A stretch of DNA of 29,592 nucleotides from UBA9845 sp051889975 (GTDB lineage: Bacteria; Bacillota; Clostridia; Christensenellales; UBA1242), in assembly GCA_051889975.1 (NCBI GenBank), contig JBJFDJ010000032.1:1-29592 (forward strand), in the 5' to 3' direction. Position numbers and translations under genes: made by a program. Shown here piece after piece: positions 7,669 through 14,041 of this stretch; the first letter of the stretch is position 1, and each line of letters starts with the position of its first letter. The notes beneath the pieces are model-generated. The model worked only from the letters and a program-made list of their open reading frames with translations. It made no database searches and had not been told where the DNA came from.

Positions 7669-10600
7669 ATGTTTGAATTAAGCAATTTTCACGCAATAAA
7701 AATTGGCATTGCTTCACCAGAAAAGATTAGAGAATGGTCTCATGGCGAAGTAACAAAGGCCGAAACAATTAACTATCGCACTCAAAAACCAGAACCAGAT
7801 GGTTTGTTTTGCGAAAGAATTTTTGGACCAAGAAAAGACTATGAATGTCATTGCGGAAAATATAAAAGAATTAGATACAAGGGTTTAATTTGTGATAAGT
7901 GTGGTGTTGAAGTTACAACAAGCAGTGTTCGTAGAGAGCGTATGGGCCACATTGAACTCGCTACTCCTTGTTCTCATATTTGGTTCTTTAAAAACAATCC
8001 AAGTCGCATAGGCACAGCACTTGATATTGGTGTTAAAAACTTAGAGCAAGTTTTATACTATGTTAACTTTATTGTTTTGGACCCAGGCAAAACAAATTTT
8101 GCTTACAAGCAAATCATCACCGACCGTGAATACCGTGAAGCCGAAGAAACTTTTGGCGTTGGCAGTTTTAAAGCAGGCATGGGTGGTGAAGCAATTAAAA
8201 AACTTTTAAAAGAAATTGACCTAGAAAAAGAAGTTGCAGAACTCACAGAACTTATGCACACAACAAAAGGTCAAAAGAAATTAAAAGTTATTAAAAGACT
8301 TGAAGTTTTGGAAGCATTTAAAAAGAGTGGAAACAAGCCAGAATGGATGATTATGGATTGTATTCCTGTTATTCCACCAGATTTAAGACCTATGGTTCAA
8401 CTTGATGGTGGAAGATTTGCAACAAATGACTTAAACGATTTGTATCGCAGAGTTATAAATCGCAATATTCGTCTTAAAAAACTGATGGAACTTGGTGCTC
8501 CTGATGTAATTGTTCGAAACGAAAAGAGAATGTTGCAAGAAGCAGTTGACGCCTTGTTTGATAACGGAAAACGTGGCAAACCTGTTGTTGGTGGTAGCAA
8601 AAACAGAGAACTTAAATCTATTGCTGCTGCACTCAAAGGTAAGAGTGGCCGTTTCCGTCAAAACTTGCTTGGTAAGCGTGTTGACTATTCTGGTCGTGCC
8701 GTTATCGTTATTGGACCAGAACTTAAAATGTATCAATGTGGCGTGCCAAAGACAATGGCGCTTGAACTATTTAAGCCATTTATAATGAAAAAATTGGTTG
8801 AAATGAACCAAAGTTACAACATCAAAAGTGCAAAGCGTATGGTTGAAAGAGAACAACCTATCGTTTGGGATATTTTGGAAGAAGTTATCAAAGAACACCC
8901 AGTTTTGTTAAACCGTGCTCCAACACTTCACAAATTATCAATCCAAGCATTTGAACCTGTGCTTGTAGAAGGCAATGCAATTAAACTCCATCCACTTGTT
9001 TGTGCTGGATTTAACGCCGACTTTGATGGTGACCAAATGGCTATTCACGTTCCACTTAGTTTAGAAGCGCAAGCAGAAGCAAGATTTTTGATGCTAGCCA
9101 GCAACAACATTGTTAAGCCAAGTGATGGTTCTCCAATTGTTACTCCACAACAAGATATTGTTTTGGGTTCTTACTATTTAACAATGGAAAGACCAGGCGC
9201 AAAAGGCGAAAATGGCATATTTATTGACGAAGATGAAGCAATGATGGCTTATTCTTTAAAAGATTTGGCACTTCAAGCAGTTATTTATGTAAGAAAATCT
9301 TACAACTTAAATGGTCAAATCATCACTGGCAGAGTAAGAACTACAATTGGTCGTATTATATTTAACAAAGTTATTCCACAAGATTTGGGAATTGTTGACA
9401 GAACTAACCCAGATACNNNNNNNNNNNNNNNNNNNNNNNNNNNNNNNNNNNNNNNNNNNNNNNNNNNNNNNNNNNNNNNNNNNNNNNNNNNNNNNNNNNN
9501 NNNNNNNNNNNNNNNNGTTCAAGAAAATTTGGGAACATTTAACCCAATGAACATCATTGCTGTGTCAAAAGCAAGAACCAACCCATCACAGCTTAACCAG
9601 GTTTGTGGTATGCGTGGTCCTATTAGTGCAGCCAGTGGTGAAAAAATTGATATTCCAATTAAATCTAACTATCGTTTAGGTCTTTCTCCATTTGAATACT
9701 TTATGGGTGCTCGTGGTGGACGTAAAGGTCTTGCCGACGTTGCCATGAAAACTGCTGACGCTGGTTATTTAACTCGTCGTCTTGTTGACGTTGCACAAGA
9801 AGTAATCATAACAGAAGAAGACTGCTTTGAAAGTCTTGGTGAAAAAGTTAAAGGTGTAAAAGTTTCTTCAATCAGTATTGATAGCACAGAAGTAATTTCA
9901 CTTAAAAAACGAATTGTTGGCAGATTTGCCACAGAAGATGTTATCAATCCTACAACAAAAGAAATCATTATTCCTGGCAACACAATGATTACCCCAGAAC
10001 AAGCCGAAATGGTGGAAAAAGCAGGAATAAAAGAAGTTGGCATTCGCACAGGTTTAACATGTAAATGCCGTTCTGGTATTTGTGCAAAATGTTACGGCAA
10101 AGATATGGCAAGCAATCGTTTGGTTGCTCTTGGCGAAGCAGTTGGCATTATTGCTGCTCAATCAGTTGGTGAACCAGGAACACAGCTCACCATGAGAAAC
10201 TTCCATACTGGTGGTGTTAGTACGGCAGCAGATATCACAACAGGTCTTCCTCGTGTTGAAGAATTGTTTGAAGTTCGCAGACCAAAGGGCGTTGCAGTGT
10301 TAAGTGAAGTATCTGGCAAAATTTCTATAAACAAAGTTGACAAACTTGACGAAGTTGTTGTTCACAGCAGTGACGGCGATGTATCATATGTTTTGCCTTA
10401 TGGCAGTGACCTTTTGGTTAAAGATGGTGAACAAGTTGAACCTGGCACACAGTTAACTGTTGGTTCAATTTATCCAAATGACATTTTAAGAACACAAGGT
10501 ATGAGAAAAGTTCAAGAATACCTTATGAACCAAATTTTAAGTGTTTATAGCCGTCAAGATGTTGATATCAACCCAAAACATTTGGAAGTTATCATAAGAC

Positions 10601-11004
10601 AAATGTGTCGCAAAGTTCAAATTGAAGACGCTGGTGACACAAACTTGCTTCCTGGTGACTATGTTGACATCAACAGATTTGAAGACGAAAATATGCAAGC
10701 ACTCAGCGAAGGCAAAGTTCCAGCAAGTGCAAAACCATTGCTTTTAAGCATTACAAAAGCATCACTCAACACCGAAAGTTTCTTAAGTGCTGCTGCATTC
10801 CAAGAAACAAGTGCTGTTTTAACAGATGCTGCAATCAAAGGCAAAGTTGACTACTTAACAGGCATAAAAGAAAATGTTATGATTGGTAAACTCATTCCAG
10901 CAGGCACAGGCATTAAAAAATATCGTGACTTAATGCCAAAAGAAATCAACAAAGTGTTTGAAGAACACGATGCAAGCGTGCTAAACAGTGATAACAACAA
11001 TTAA
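7669..11004 (+). CDS. rpoC: RNA polymerase beta' subunit, interrupted by an assembly gap
   Basis: Beta' carries the catalytic magnesium site. Seen: N-terminal zinc site C60, C62, C75, C78; rudder/lid region; NADFDGD with the three Mg-binding Asp residues D451, D453 and D455; bridge helix (about 9697-9780); second zinc site ending CKCRSGICAKCYG (from about 10060); trigger loop around 10189-10215. A run of 100 N at 9417-9516 interrupts the gene. Compared with the family (about 1200 residues) roughly 100-130 codons are missing there, so the frame across the Ns is only nominally right. Several normally invariant residues differ: STHGARKG of the bridge helix reads GARGGRKG, the SGARG F-loop segment reads SKARTN, and the trigger-loop Thr (E. 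coli 934) is Asn. AGGAG at 7655-7659 precedes the ATG; co-transcribed with rpoB. Confidence 0.96.
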   Translation: MFELSNFHAIKIGIASPEKIREWSHGEVTKAETINYRTQKPEPDGLFCERIFGPRKDYECHCGKYKRIRYKGLICDKCGVEVTTSSVRRERMGHIELATPCSHIWFFKNNPSRIGTALDIGVKNLEQVLYYVNFIVLDPGKTNFAYKQIITDREYREAEETFGVGSFKAGMGGEAIKKLLKEIDLEKEVAELTELMHTTKGQKKLKVIKRLEVLEAFKKSGNKPEWMIMDCIPVIPPDLRPMVQLDGGRFATNDLNDLYRRVINRNIRLKKLMELGAPDVIVRNEKRMLQEAVDALFDNGKRGKPVVGGSKNRELKSIAAALKGKSGRFRQNLLGKRVDYSGRAVIVIGPELKMYQCGVPKTMALELFKPFIMKKLVEMNQSYNIKSAKRMVEREQPIVWDILEEVIKEHPVLLNRAPTLHKLSIQAFEPVLVEGNAIKLHPLVCAGFNADFDGDQMAIHVPLSLEAQAEARFLMLASNNIVKPSDGSPIVTPQQDIVLGSYYLTMERPGAKGENGIFIDEDEAMMAYSLKDLALQAVIYVRKSYNLNGQIITGRVRTTIGRIIFNKVIPQDLGIVDRTNPDXXXXXXXXXXXXXXXXXXXXXXXXXXXXXXXXXXVQENLGTFNPMNIIAVSKARTNPSQLNQVCGMRGPISAASGEKIDIPIKSNYRLGLSPFEYFMGARGGRKGLADVAMKTADAGYLTRRLVDVAQEVIITEEDCFESLGEKVKGVKVSSISIDSTEVISLKKRIVGRFATEDVINPTTKEIIIPGNTMITPEQAEMVEKAGIKEVGIRTGLTCKCRSGICAKCYGKDMASNRLVALGEAVGIIAAQSVGEPGTQLTMRNFHTGGVSTAADITTGLPRVEELFEVRRPKGVAVLSEVSGKISINKVDKLDEVVVHSSDGDVSYVLPYGSDLLVKDGEQVEPGTQLTVGSIYPNDILRTQGMRKVQEYLMNQILSVYSRQDVDINPKHLEVIIRQMCRKVQIEDAGDTNLLPGDYVDINRFEDENMQALSEGKVPASAKPLLLSITKASLNTESFLSAAAFQETSAVLTDAAIKGKVDYLTGIKENVMIGKLIPAGTGIKKYRDLMPKEINKVFEEHDASVLNSDNNN
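9417..9516. other. Assembly gap of 100 N inside rpoC
   Basis: Exactly 100 N, a standard scaffolding placeholder. The flanks do not overlap each other. Family length and alignment place the break between the end of the active-site region and the F-loop/bridge-helix segment, where about 300-400 bases are expected. The true gap is therefore longer than shown. Confidence 0.95.
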
Positions 11005-11011
11005 TAATAAA

Positions 11012-11040
11012 ACAAGGGCTTATGCTCTTGTTTTTTATTA
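11012..11040 (+). terminator. rpoBC terminator
   Basis: ACAAGGGC (11012-11019) pairs with GCTCTTGT (11024-11031), eight pairs with one G-U, loop TTAT, followed by TTTTTTATT. It starts eight bases after the rpoC stop. The remaining stretch to 11245 is AT-rich with no gene that I can see. Confidence 0.9.
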
Positions 11041-11245
11041 TTTATTAAATAGTTTTTATTGTTATTTATTATTTAGTCAATATTATTCTTAAAATAGTTT
11101 ATTAAATTTTTATTACTTAATATTTTATTATGTTTTTGTTATATAATATTGTTAAAAATTTTTTTATTGAATTATATTGATAAAACAACATTTATTGAGT
11201 TTTGTTATCAATAGTAAAAAATTAATAAAAATTTTAATTTTGCTA

Positions 11246-11274
11246 TTTACATTTGGTTTTTTGTATGTTATAAT
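11246..11274 (+). promoter_or_regulatory. Strong promoter of the 133-residue protein gene
   Basis: TTTACA (11246-11251), a 17-base spacer, then a perfect TATAAT (11269-11274) with extended TGt. This is among the best promoter matches in the window and implies an abundant transcript starting near 11281. Confidence 0.8.
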
Positions 11275-11298
11275 GAACTCATAATTAATGGAGAGAAT

Positions 11299-11700
11299 AT
11301 GAACAAGGATAAAAAATATTTAAACAAGACAGCAGAATTGGTATCAGATGCAAAAGCAGAAAACAAACTTGGTGTTATGTATTTAAATTCAAAAGCTAAC
11401 AAAAAAGTTTATATTACAAACGTTGATGTAAAAAATGTAGAAAAAGAAATTTGCTATGTTAAAACAAATGTTTGCAAATTTTGCGCTGAAATATTTGATT
11501 ATTATGTAAGTCTTGCAAACGATAAAAACGATAAATTTTATAAGAACGCTGCTGATTTTTATAACTATGCAATTAAAAATAATTTGGATGCAAAAGAAAT
11601 TTACACAACAACAAAAAAAATAACAGATTTAGAAAAAGACTTAACATCTGCATATACAAATACTGCGGATTGTGATTTTGATATGTCACTATCAAATTAA
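11299..11700 (+). CDS. Protein of unknown function, 133 residues, Lys-rich
   Basis: I do not recognise this protein. It is 133 residues long, soluble-looking, rich in Lys, Asn and Asp, and predicted mostly helical. Four cysteines occur, C52, C59, C62 and C125; the C59-x2-C62 pair (NVCKFCAEIF) could bind metal or form a disulfide, but no full zinc-ribbon pattern is present. There is no signal peptide or membrane segment. A GGAG site (11290-11293) precedes the ATG. The gene is monocistronic, with its own near-consensus promoter and a terminator overlapping the end of the gene, so it is a real and probably well-expressed gene. It occupies the rpoC-rpsL interval, where many Bacillota encode an L7Ae-family ribosomal protein; it does not resemble that protein. 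Confidence 0.75.
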   Translation: MNKDKKYLNKTAELVSDAKAENKLGVMYLNSKANKKVYITNVDVKNVEKEICYVKTNVCKFCAEIFDYYVSLANDKNDKFYKNAADFYNYAIKNNLDAKEIYTTTKKITDLEKDLTSAYTNTADCDFDMSLSN

Positions 11701-11725
11701 AAATAGCATTTATGCTATTTTTTTT
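11701..11725 (+). terminator. Terminator of the 133-residue protein gene
   Basis: AAATAGCA (11701-11708) and TGCTATTT (11713-11720) form a perfect 8-bp stem with loop TTTA, followed by a T run to 11725. The stem begins immediately after the stop codon. Confidence 0.88.
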
Positions 11726-11811
11726 AATTTTTTAAAACTATTCTTATCTTATTTGCAGTTTTTGCTTTTAGTTGTTTTTGTTCTATAAGAAGATTTACTT
11801 AAATTTATAAA

Positions 11812-11863
11812 TTATGACAAACTTACATCACACATTTAACACTTGTGTTCAAAATTGTCATAA
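11812..11863. repeat. Nested inverted repeat upstream of the HicB-like gene
   Basis: TTATGACAA (11812-11820) and TTGTCATAA (11855-11863) are perfect 9-base inverted repeats. Nested within them are AACAC (11838-11842) and GTGTT (11845-11849). The structure has no T run and lies about 200 bases upstream of the HicB-like start codon. The rest of 11726-12010 is AT-rich; a 72-codon open frame here (11814-12032) has no ribosome binding site and low-complexity composition, so I do not call it a gene. Confidence 0.5.
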
Positions 11864-12010
11864 GAAAATTTTAAAAATTCAAATCTGTTTTAACATAATT
11901 TACAAAAAAAATTTTGTGCATCATAAAATAGCAAAAAATATAAGCGAACAACACCAAACAATCAATTTGAAAAAAATATATAGCAAATTTATAAATTGCT
12001 TAAAATTATT

Positions 12011-12038
12011 TTTACTTTTAAAAAAATTATGATAAAAT
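12011..12038 (+). promoter_or_regulatory. Promoter of the HicB-like gene
   Basis: TTTACT (12011-12016), a 16-base spacer, then TGa-TAAAAT with TAAAAT at 12033-12038. The extended -10 supports the call. Transcription would start near 12045, just before the AGGAG at 12058-12062. Confidence 0.65.
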
Positions 12039-12067
12039 AAAAATGTAGTTTAATTTTAGGAGTTCAA

Positions 12068-12433
12068 ATGGCGCAATTCGTTTATCCAGCAATTTTTTAT
12101 TATGATGAAGATTATAATAACTATGCCGTTGCCATGCCTGATGTTAACATTTACACCGAAGGCGACACAATGGAAGAAGCATACAAAAATGCACAAGATT
12201 TTTTATTGTCTTATTTAGATTGTTGTCAAAAATTAAACCAAACCCCTGAAAAACCAACAGAATTTAACAAAGTTGTTGTTTCTCACAAAAATGAAACAGT
12301 TATGCTTGTTTCGGTTATAACCGATGACAAACAGGGCAAGCAACAAAAATTGACATCAAGTAACAATGATATTTTAGAAGATTTTAACAATATTTTAAAC
12401 AATGATGACTTTTCATTGCCAGAAATTGATTAA
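12068..12433 (+). CDS. Solitary HicB-like protein
   Basis: The protein has 121 residues. The first 80 or so match the HicB fold: YPAIFYYDED at 6-15, YAVAMPDVNIYTEGDTMEEAYKN at 19-41 with the conserved PD turn and acidic/TMEEA helix, then an LLSYLD helix and PTEF. HicB proteins are antitoxins of HicAB type II toxin-antitoxin modules, but no HicA toxin lies on either side and the protein lacks the usual C-terminal helix-turn-helix or ribbon-helix-helix DNA-binding domain. It ends in an acidic Asn/Asp-rich tail instead (about 98-121). A role as a lone regulator or a domesticated remnant is possible; antitoxin function is not shown. It has its own promoter and a perfect terminator, and sits between rpoC and rpsL. 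Confidence 0.75.
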   Translation: MAQFVYPAIFYYDEDYNNYAVAMPDVNIYTEGDTMEEAYKNAQDFLLSYLDCCQKLNQTPEKPTEFNKVVVSHKNETVMLVSVITDDKQGKQQKLTSSNNDILEDFNNILNNDDFSLPEID

Positions 12434-12457
12434 CAGCAATAACTTGCTGTTTTTTAT
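12432..12457 (+). terminator. Terminator of the HicB-like gene
   Basis: AACAGCAA (12432-12439) and TTGCTGTT (12444-12451) form a perfect 8-bp stem with loop TAAC, followed by TTTTATTTT. The stem overlaps the stop codon. Confidence 0.9.
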
Positions 12458-12505
12458 TTTAACAAATATTAATGTTTTTTGCCATCACAGGCATTATGTT
12501 TTTTT

Positions 12506-12521
12506 ACTCTTTTAAAAGAGT
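12506..12521. repeat. 16-bp perfect palindrome before the str promoter
   Basis: ACTCTTTTAAAAGAGT reads the same on both strands. T runs lie on both sides (12499-12505 and 12526-12530). It lies about 45 bases upstream of the str -35, so it may be an operator or a weak second terminator for the HicB-like gene. Confidence 0.45.
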
Positions 12522-12565
12522 TTGATTTTTAGGCACAAAATATTTATCATATTTTTGTAAAAATG

Positions 12566-12594
12566 TTGACAAAAATGTAACTGTTTGCTAAAAT
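12566..12594 (+). promoter_or_regulatory. str operon promoter (rpsL-rpsG-fusA)
   Basis: A perfect TTGACA (12566-12571), a 17-base spacer, then TGc-TAAAAT with TAAAAT at 12589-12594. Transcription would start near 12601, giving a leader of about 200 bases. Confidence 0.85.
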
Positions 12595-12600
12595 AATTGC

Positions 12601-12803
12601 GTGACTTATGTTACATTTTTTTAATGTAAAAAATGCTGGTCACAAGGGATTAAATTCCCAAACTAGACCTAACAAAATGGACATACTGCATTTATCTGTG
12701 TTGCGACAGAAAAGATGTGTGTGTTTATAGCGTAGTCTTTAAAGTGAATTTAACCTTGGGTTGAAGGTTAGTTCATCCGAATTTTGTAAGGAGGGAAAAA
12801 ATA
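12601..12803 (+). promoter_or_regulatory. Long structured 5' leader of the str operon
   Basis: This leader is visibly richer in G and C than the flanking spacers and folds into successive stems. GTGAC (12601-12605) pairs with GTCAC (12639-12643), enclosing TTACAT (12611-12616) with ATGTAA (12624-12629). GGGA (12646-12649) pairs with TCCC (12656-12659), TCTGT (12695-12699) with ACAGA (12706-12710), and TAACCTT (12751-12757) with AAGGTTA (12764-12770), the last being a perfect 7-bp stem with a six-base loop. TTCATCCGAA (12772-12781) lies just before the AAGGAGGG ribosome binding site (12788-12795). Ribosomal-protein operons are often autoregulated through such leaders; I do not recognise this one as a known family. 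No small ORF explains the region. Confidence 0.6.
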
Positions 12804-13175
12804 ATGCCAACAATTAATCAACTTATTAAACAAGGCAGAAAGAGTGTGTCTAAAAAATCAAAAACACCTATTTTGAACGAATGTCCACAAAAAAGAGGCG
12901 TTTGTTTGTCAGTTACAACAACAACACCTAAAAAACCAAACTCAGCTTTAAGAAAAATTGCCAGAGTTAAACTTTCTAACGGACAAGAAGGCACAACATA
13001 CATTCCAGGCGTTGGTCACAACTTGCAAGAGCACAGCGTTGTTCTTATTCGTGGTGGTCGTGTAAAGGATTTACCTGGTGTAAGATATCATATTGTTCGT
13101 GGAACAATGGATACTGCCGGTGTTGCTAACAGAAAGCAATCTCGTAGTAAATACGGCGCAAAAAAGGCTAAATAA
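12804..13175 (+). CDS. rpsL: Small ribosomal subunit protein uS12
   Basis: The protein has 123 residues, the normal length. S12 sits at the decoding centre of the 30S subunit and influences accuracy and streptomycin response. CPQKRGVC (27-34) and TPKKPNSALRK (41-51) are present, with K43 and K44 as in streptomycin-sensitive bacteria. GGRVKDLPGVRYH is also intact; its Asp is the methylthiolation target of RimO in E. coli. The N-terminal extension is short, as in Bacillota. The first gene of the str operon, it has an AAGGAGGG site eight bases before the ATG. Confidence 0.98.
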   Translation: MPTINQLIKQGRKSVSKKSKTPILNECPQKRGVCLSVTTTTPKKPNSALRKIARVKLSNGQEGTTYIPGVGHNLQEHSVVLIRGGRVKDLPGVRYHIVRGTMDTAGVANRKQSRSKYGAKKAK

Positions 13176-13178
13176 TAA

Positions 13179-13192
13179 GTTTCGGATGAAAC
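13179..13192 (+). promoter_or_regulatory. Small hairpin in the rpsL-rpsG spacer, complementary to the leader
   Basis: GTTTC (13179-13183) and GAAAC (13188-13192) form a stem with loop GGAT. The same stretch contains TTCGGATGAA (13181-13190), the exact reverse complement of TTCATCCGAA (12772-12781) in the rpsL leader. In E. coli the rpsL-rpsG spacer is where S7 binds to regulate the operon, so a regulatory role is plausible but inferred. Confidence 0.4.
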
Positions 13193-13220
13193 CTAAATCA
13201 ATTTAAGGAGGAAAATAAAA

Positions 13221-13691
13221 ATGCCAAGAAGAAATTCGCCTGCAAAAAGAAATGTTCTTCCAGACCCAAAGTTTAACAGCATAGTTGTTGCTAAACTTAT
13301 CAATCAAGTTATGATGAGTGGAAAGAAGAGCATTGCTCAAAATATAGTTTACAGCGCTTTTGACAAAGCTGGTGCAAAGCTTGGTCTTGATGGTGTTGAA
13401 GTGTTTAACAAAGCACTTGAAAACACAATGCCAGTTTTGGAAACAAAAGCAAGAAGAGTTGGTGGTTCAAACTACCAAGTTCCAGTTGAAGTAAGACCAG
13501 AGAGAAGACAAACTCTTGCAATTAGATGGATTGTTGATTTTGCTCGCAAACGCAGTGAAAGAGATATGGACAACAAACTTGCCGGAGAACTTGTTGATGC
13601 TTACAACAATGCTGGTGGCGCAGTTAAAAGAAAAGATGAAATGCACAGAATGGCAGAGGCTAACAAAGCTTTCGCACATTTCAAATTCTAA
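13221..13691 (+). CDS. rpsG: Small ribosomal subunit protein uS7
   Basis: The protein has 156 residues, the standard length. S7 nucleates assembly of the 30S head by binding the 3' domain of 16S rRNA and lies near the E site. Seen: PRRNSPAKR at the N-terminus, DPKFNSIVVAKLINQVMMSGKKSIAQ (15-40), the ETKARRVGGSNYQVPVEVRPERR block (74-96) and the C-terminal KRKDEMHRMAEANKAFAHFKF. AAGGAGG (13205-13211) precedes the ATG. Its stop codon touches the first base of a foldback repeat element that separates it from fusA. Confidence 0.98.
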   Translation: MPRRNSPAKRNVLPDPKFNSIVVAKLINQVMMSGKKSIAQNIVYSAFDKAGAKLGLDGVEVFNKALENTMPVLETKARRVGGSNYQVPVEVRPERRQTLAIRWIVDFARKRSERDMDNKLAGELVDAYNNAGGAVKRKDEMHRMAEANKAFAHFKF

Positions 13692-13820
13692 TTTAAAGGC
13701 AATCTTTTGCGCTTTAACTGCGTTTCTGTCTTGCGATGTCAAACAGTTACGTATGCAAATACGCGCCTGCTTGCCATCACAAGCCGAGCCTTGTTAAAGC
13801 ACAAAATCTTGCCTTTAAAT
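13691..13820. repeat. Foldback (MITE-like) element, copy 1
   Basis: This is a 130-bp imperfect palindrome. The outer arms 13691-13718 and 13793-13820 are complementary at 25 of 28 positions and end in ATTTAAAGGC/GCCTTTAAAT. Inside, CTTGCGATG (13730-13738) pairs with CATCACAAG (13775-13783) with one mismatch, CAAACAG (13740-13746) with CTGCTTG (13767-13773) with one mismatch, and CGTAT (13750-13754) with ATACG (13759-13763) around a GCAA loop. The core is near 50 percent GC, far above its surroundings. The near-full-length pairing and foreign composition suggest a small mobile or dispersed repeat. Confidence 0.8.
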
Positions 13821-13940
13821 ACAGCAAATTTTGTTATTTAATTGGTTTAAACTGCGATGTCAAACAGTTACGTATGCAAATACGCGCCTGCTTGCCATCA
13901 CAAGCCGAGCCTTGTTAAAGCACAAAATCTTGCTTTAAAA
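13821..13940. repeat. Foldback element, copy 2 (81 bp identical to copy 1)
   Basis: Bases 13853-13933 are identical to 13732-13812, 81 of 81, at a period of 121. The right arm (13914-13940) is kept. The left arm (about 13821-13840, CAGCAAATTTTGTTATTTAA) is degenerate but still pairs in part with the right arm. Identity of the core implies a recent duplication or strong maintenance. Confidence 0.85.
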
Positions 13941-13945
13941 TGTCT

Positions 13946-14002
13946 AACAAAGTTTGCAAAAACTTTTGTTGCACAAAGTTTAACAAGTTAAAACTTGTAA
14001 AC
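13946..14002 (+). promoter_or_regulatory. Two hairpins upstream of fusA
   Basis: AACAAAGTTT (13946-13955) pairs with AAACTTTTGTT (13960-13970) with a one-base bulge. GTTT plus ACAAGTT (13978-13981 and 13983-13989) pairs with AACTTGT plus AAAC (13992-14002), also with one bulge. Neither has a T run, so they are unlikely terminators. They lie 25-80 bases before the fusA ribosome binding site and might stabilise a processed fusA mRNA. I see no convincing fusA promoter here. Confidence 0.4.
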
Positions 14003-14041
14003 AATAATCATTTATGATTTAATAAATTAAGGAGAAAATTT

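Noticed and set aside
11814..12032. 72-codon open frame before the HicB-like gene
   Set aside because: Low-complexity Lys/Ile/Asn composition, no Shine-Dalgarno sequence, and it overlaps the inverted repeat and the next promoter.
12479..12495. TGCC-ATCACA-GGCA as a further copy of the foldback element
   Set aside because: Shares only nine bases with the repeat core and lacks the arms.
13516..13918. Open frames across the rpsG-fusA spacer that repeat a 21-residue peptide (CDVKQLRMQIRACLPSQAEPC)
   Set aside because: They are readings of the 81-bp foldback repeat, overlap rpsG or start without a ribosome binding site, and repeat only because the DNA does.
13732..13933. CRISPR array
   Set aside because: Only two copies, an 81-bp repeat that is too long, a single 40-base spacer and no cas genes.
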